Positions 62,244-64,000 of a stretch of 64,000 nucleotides of DNA are shown piece after piece. The first letter of the stretch is position 1. Every line of letters begins with the position of its first letter. The stretch lies in assembly GCF_902506435.1 (NCBI RefSeq), contig NZ_LR733215.1, forward strand, positions 1,013,841 to 1,077,840, given 5' to 3'. The notes under the pieces were generated by a model. The model did no database searches. It saw only the letters and a list, made by a program, of their open reading frames with translations, and had not been told where the DNA came from. A program made the translations under genes and the position numbers. This DNA comes from Nocardioides sp. AX2bis (GTDB taxonomy: Bacteria; Actinomycetota; Actinomycetes; Propionibacteriales; Nocardioidaceae).

Positions 62244-62894
62244 CTGCTGGAACGCCACGCCCGACCCCAGCTGGATCAGGTCCCGCTGGCGAGGATCACT
62301 CCGGCCGACCTGACCCGGGTGCTGTTGGCCATGGAGAAGGCCGGCCGAGCGGCCAGCACGCGACGCAACATGTACGCCGCACTGCGCGCGATCTTCGACG
62401 ACGCCGTCACCAACGGGCTGCTCGGCGCCAGCCCGGCCGTGCGCGTCAAGCGCCCGCGCGCCGTGGCGGTCGAGGCGCCCAGCATGACCCCCGAGCAAGC
62501 CGCAAGGCTGCTGGTCGCGATCGCTGGCAAGCGCTACGCCGAGGTGGTGCGCCTCCTGCTCGGCACCGGGCTCCGACGAGGGGAGGTCCTCGCCCTGCGG
62601 TGGAGCGACCTCGACCTGGAGCGCGGCGAGCTGACCGTCCGCGGTTCACTGGTCCGCCAGGGCGGGGGACTGGTGGTCTCCACACCGAAGACCGCCCAGC
62701 CACGCCGCATTGTGTCCTTGAGCGAGCCAATGATCGGGCTGCTGCGAGCCAGCCGGCACCGCCAGCTGGAGGAGCGCCTGCGTGCGGCCAACTACTGGCA
62801 CGGGCCGGACTGGGCAGACGTGGGCCCAGGGGAGTGGTTGGAGTCGACGCCGCTGATGCGCAAGCTGCGAAGGTCGGTAACCGTCGAGCGCTGA
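62244..62894 (+). pseudogene. Integrase copy truncated at both ends
   Basis: Encodes LLERHARPQLDQVPLARITP through LRAANYW, closely matching residues ~91-275 of the integrase at 55,576, then diverges into unrelated codons until a stop at 62,894. It keeps the catalytic Arg but lacks the first ~90 residues and the HxxR/Tyr part, so it is inactive. It abuts the MFS stump, marking a recombination joint. Confidence 0.88.
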
Positions 62895-62926
62895 CGGCGG
62901 GGGCCGGCGCACGAGGTGAGGAAGCG

Positions 62927-63043
62927 CTACCGGCCGTCTCGCCGGGTGCTGATGTAGGCGGTGAGAAGGGCGAACTACAGGGCGGCGCCGACCACCGCTG
63001 CGATGAGGAGGCCGCGGGTGCGGTCATCGAATCCTCGGGACAT
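62927..63043 (-). pseudogene. Small membrane-protein gene broken by TAG
   Basis: From ATG 63,043: MSRGFDDRTRGLLIAAVVGAAL, TAG, FALLTAYISTRRDGR, stop. Reading through the TAG (perhaps once TGG) gives one 38-residue single-helix protein. Too short to assign. Confidence 0.4.
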
Positions 63044-63199
63044 GGCCAGCAGCGCTAGCGCCGGTGCCGGACTTGACCATCGGCCCTGCGCCGGCGGGAG
63101 ACCCTGCAAGGCGTCTCCGTGCTGCGCGGGCAGTGCCCCTCCCGCTGGGTGGAGGGACCAGTAGGCCGGGGTTACTTGTTCAGGTCGTGCAGGTCAGCG

Positions 63200-63484
63200 A
63201 TGACGCCCGTCGAGGAGAAGCTCGCCTCAATCCTGGGTGCATTGGCCGGTGGCGCGGTGAGCAACGCAGACCTCACGTCCAGCAGCCTCCAGGCAGCGCA
63301 GCAGGCCCCGCAGACGTTGGCTGACGCCGCCCGAGTCGCGGCCGCCATCGGGGTCCTCGAGGCGCATTGGGGCCACACGTTGGACGAAGCCCGTCGCCAC
63401 CTCGAGGAAGCCGCAGCGGCCGCCGTGATCCCGGTCGCGGCGATTGTAGTGATAGTGCTCAGGCACTTCAGCCCCGAGGAGTAG
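63200..63484 (+). CDS. Hypothetical protein with C-terminal membrane helix
   Basis: A 94-residue protein (ATG 63,200). An Ala-rich amphipathic body (SSLQAAQQAPQTLADAARVA) is followed by a C-terminal helix (AAVIPVAAIVVIVLRHF). It could be a tail-anchored peptide. No family recognised. Confidence 0.5.
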   Translation: MTPVEEKLASILGALAGGAVSNADLTSSSLQAAQQAPQTLADAARVAAAIGVLEAHWGHTLDEARRHLEEAAAAAVIPVAAIVVIVLRHFSPEE

Positions 63485-63820
63485 GGCACCGCGAGCAGGT
63501 AGGTCCCTGCAGTTCCGTCGTCCACCCCTGTCCGGCACCAGGGTCCCTGCCCCGGTCATCGCCTGCTGACGGCCGGGGCTGCTTCACGTCCTGCACGGGT
63601 GTCTCACACCCCGAGCGACGTCGTCGATCGCCTGGGAAGCGCTTCCAGCGGTTACGGGGGCGTCGCATGCAGGAACGGCCCGAATGATTGTCGATCAACC
63701 CATGAGCGGGGCCCTGGCCACTGCGTAGGACAGTTGTTGGCCAGGACCCCTCGCCGCCGCCCCAAGGCCTTCGGTGCGACGACTAATCAGGGAAGGTGCG
63801 TCGGGTCGAGCCCCGGGCCC
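63485..63820. other. Spacer without a recognisable gene
   Basis: About 335 bases between a plus-strand small gene and a minus-strand partial gene. No clear terminator, repeat or reading frame is supported. Confidence 0.4.
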
Positions 63821-64000
63821 TTACTTGGTGTTGACGGTGATGGTCGCGATGCCGACCAGCAGGCCAGGCTTCACCGCATCGGTGCCGAAGGTGTCGTTCA
63901 GCAGCGGCGCGGCGACATCTGAGATCTGGACCTCGGTGCCCTGCAGGATGGCCTTGTTGCCCTGAGTCTGGAGGGGCTTGAGCGTGCTGCCATTCAACTT
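63821..64000 (-). CDS. C-terminal end of an exported-type protein, cut by window edge
   Basis: The last 59 codons of a minus-strand gene: STLKPLQTQGNKAILQGTEV ... LLVGIATITVNTK and TAA. Small polar beta strands rich in Thr/Gly are typical of secreted or cell-surface domains. Family cannot be judged from this piece. Confidence 0.5.
   Translation of the reverse strand, partial: KLNGSTLKPLQTQGNKAILQGTEVQISDVAAPLLNDTFGTDAVKPGLLVGIATITVNTK

Noticed and set aside
45929..63043. Recurrent in-frame TAG codons (thioredoxin-like gene, AhpD-like gene, small membrane gene) as a sign of amber recoding or pyrrolysine
   Set aside because: Intact genes here end with TAG too (for example those at 7,989 and 14,702), and one of the three genes also has frameshifts. 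In a GC-rich genome GAG, CAG, TGG and TAC are the common codons one step from a stop, so TAG is the expected nonsense codon.

Overview
The window is very GC-rich, with leaderless TANNNT promoters, GTG starts, 1- to 4-base start/stop overlaps, a three-subunit acyl-CoA carboxylase (with an epsilon subunit), birA, a cyclase with an N-terminal regulatory domain, and purK/purE. This points to a high-GC actinobacterium, probably of the Nocardioides/Propionibacteriales type (inference from gene content only; no rRNA is present).

Layout. (1) 1-10,112: ordinary chromosome. It holds a PhoD-like phosphatase (partial), accE-pccB divergent from birA-cyclase, purK-purE-membrane acyltransferase-like protein, a CoA-binding protein, and a divergent acyl-CoA dehydrogenase gene. 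(2) About 10,028-48,676: a 38.6-kb integrated island. A 48-bp direct repeat lies inside the 3' end of the acyl-CoA dehydrogenase gene at one side and in an orphan copy of that 3' end at the other. A tyrosine integrase and a small excisionase-like gene sit next to the right end. The island supplies a replacement gene tail that keeps the dehydrogenase almost unchanged. (3) 48,730-54,680: chromosome again. It holds the orphaned terminator of the dehydrogenase gene, a zinc-ribbon protein, two CNNM/DUF21 membrane proteins behind a structured leader, DUF6153 and DUF305 proteins, and an ArsR-ArsC fusion plus ArsC behind a clear operator. (4) 54,680-64,000: a scrambled, mobile-element-rich region. It holds a tRNA 3' fragment, a second tyrosine integrase, an AlbA/Schlafen-like protein, NmrA/HxlR and isochorismatase/GlxA-type pairs, an MFS transporter stump, a doubly truncated integrase copy, and the end of a secreted protein.

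Inside the island there are two halves. The left half (10.7-26.5 kb) carries a KAP/YobI-type membrane ATPase, a large serine-recombinase-like protein with an enlarged N-terminal domain, a membrane-anchored DEDDh exonuclease with TerB-like and zinc-knuckle parts, a DUF3987 replication-type protein with a ribbon-helix-helix partner, and a coiled-coil protein with a possible PD-(D/E)xK nuclease core. The large ATPase, nucleases and helical proteins make it a candidate for DNA defence or element maintenance (inference). The right half (26.8-45.8 kb) is a redox and envelope module. It holds TlpA/CcdA thiol-disulfide transfer, a DUF3179 lipoprotein, AhpD-like and OsmC-like proteins, an ECF sigma/zinc anti-sigma pair, two flavoprotein disulfide oxidoreductases, a radical SAM protein, two TVP38/TMEM64 proteins, a CDP-alcohol phosphatidyltransferase and a complete ABC importer. 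Its content parallels the E. coli ydjXYZ-ynjABCD(F) genes and it is bounded by a Crp/Fnr regulator. Two decayed genes (thioredoxin-like and AhpD-like) lie between this module and the integrase.

No relaxase, coupling protein or type IV secretion gene was recognised, so the island looks like an integrative element without its own transfer machinery. No rRNA, complete tRNA or CRISPR array was seen.
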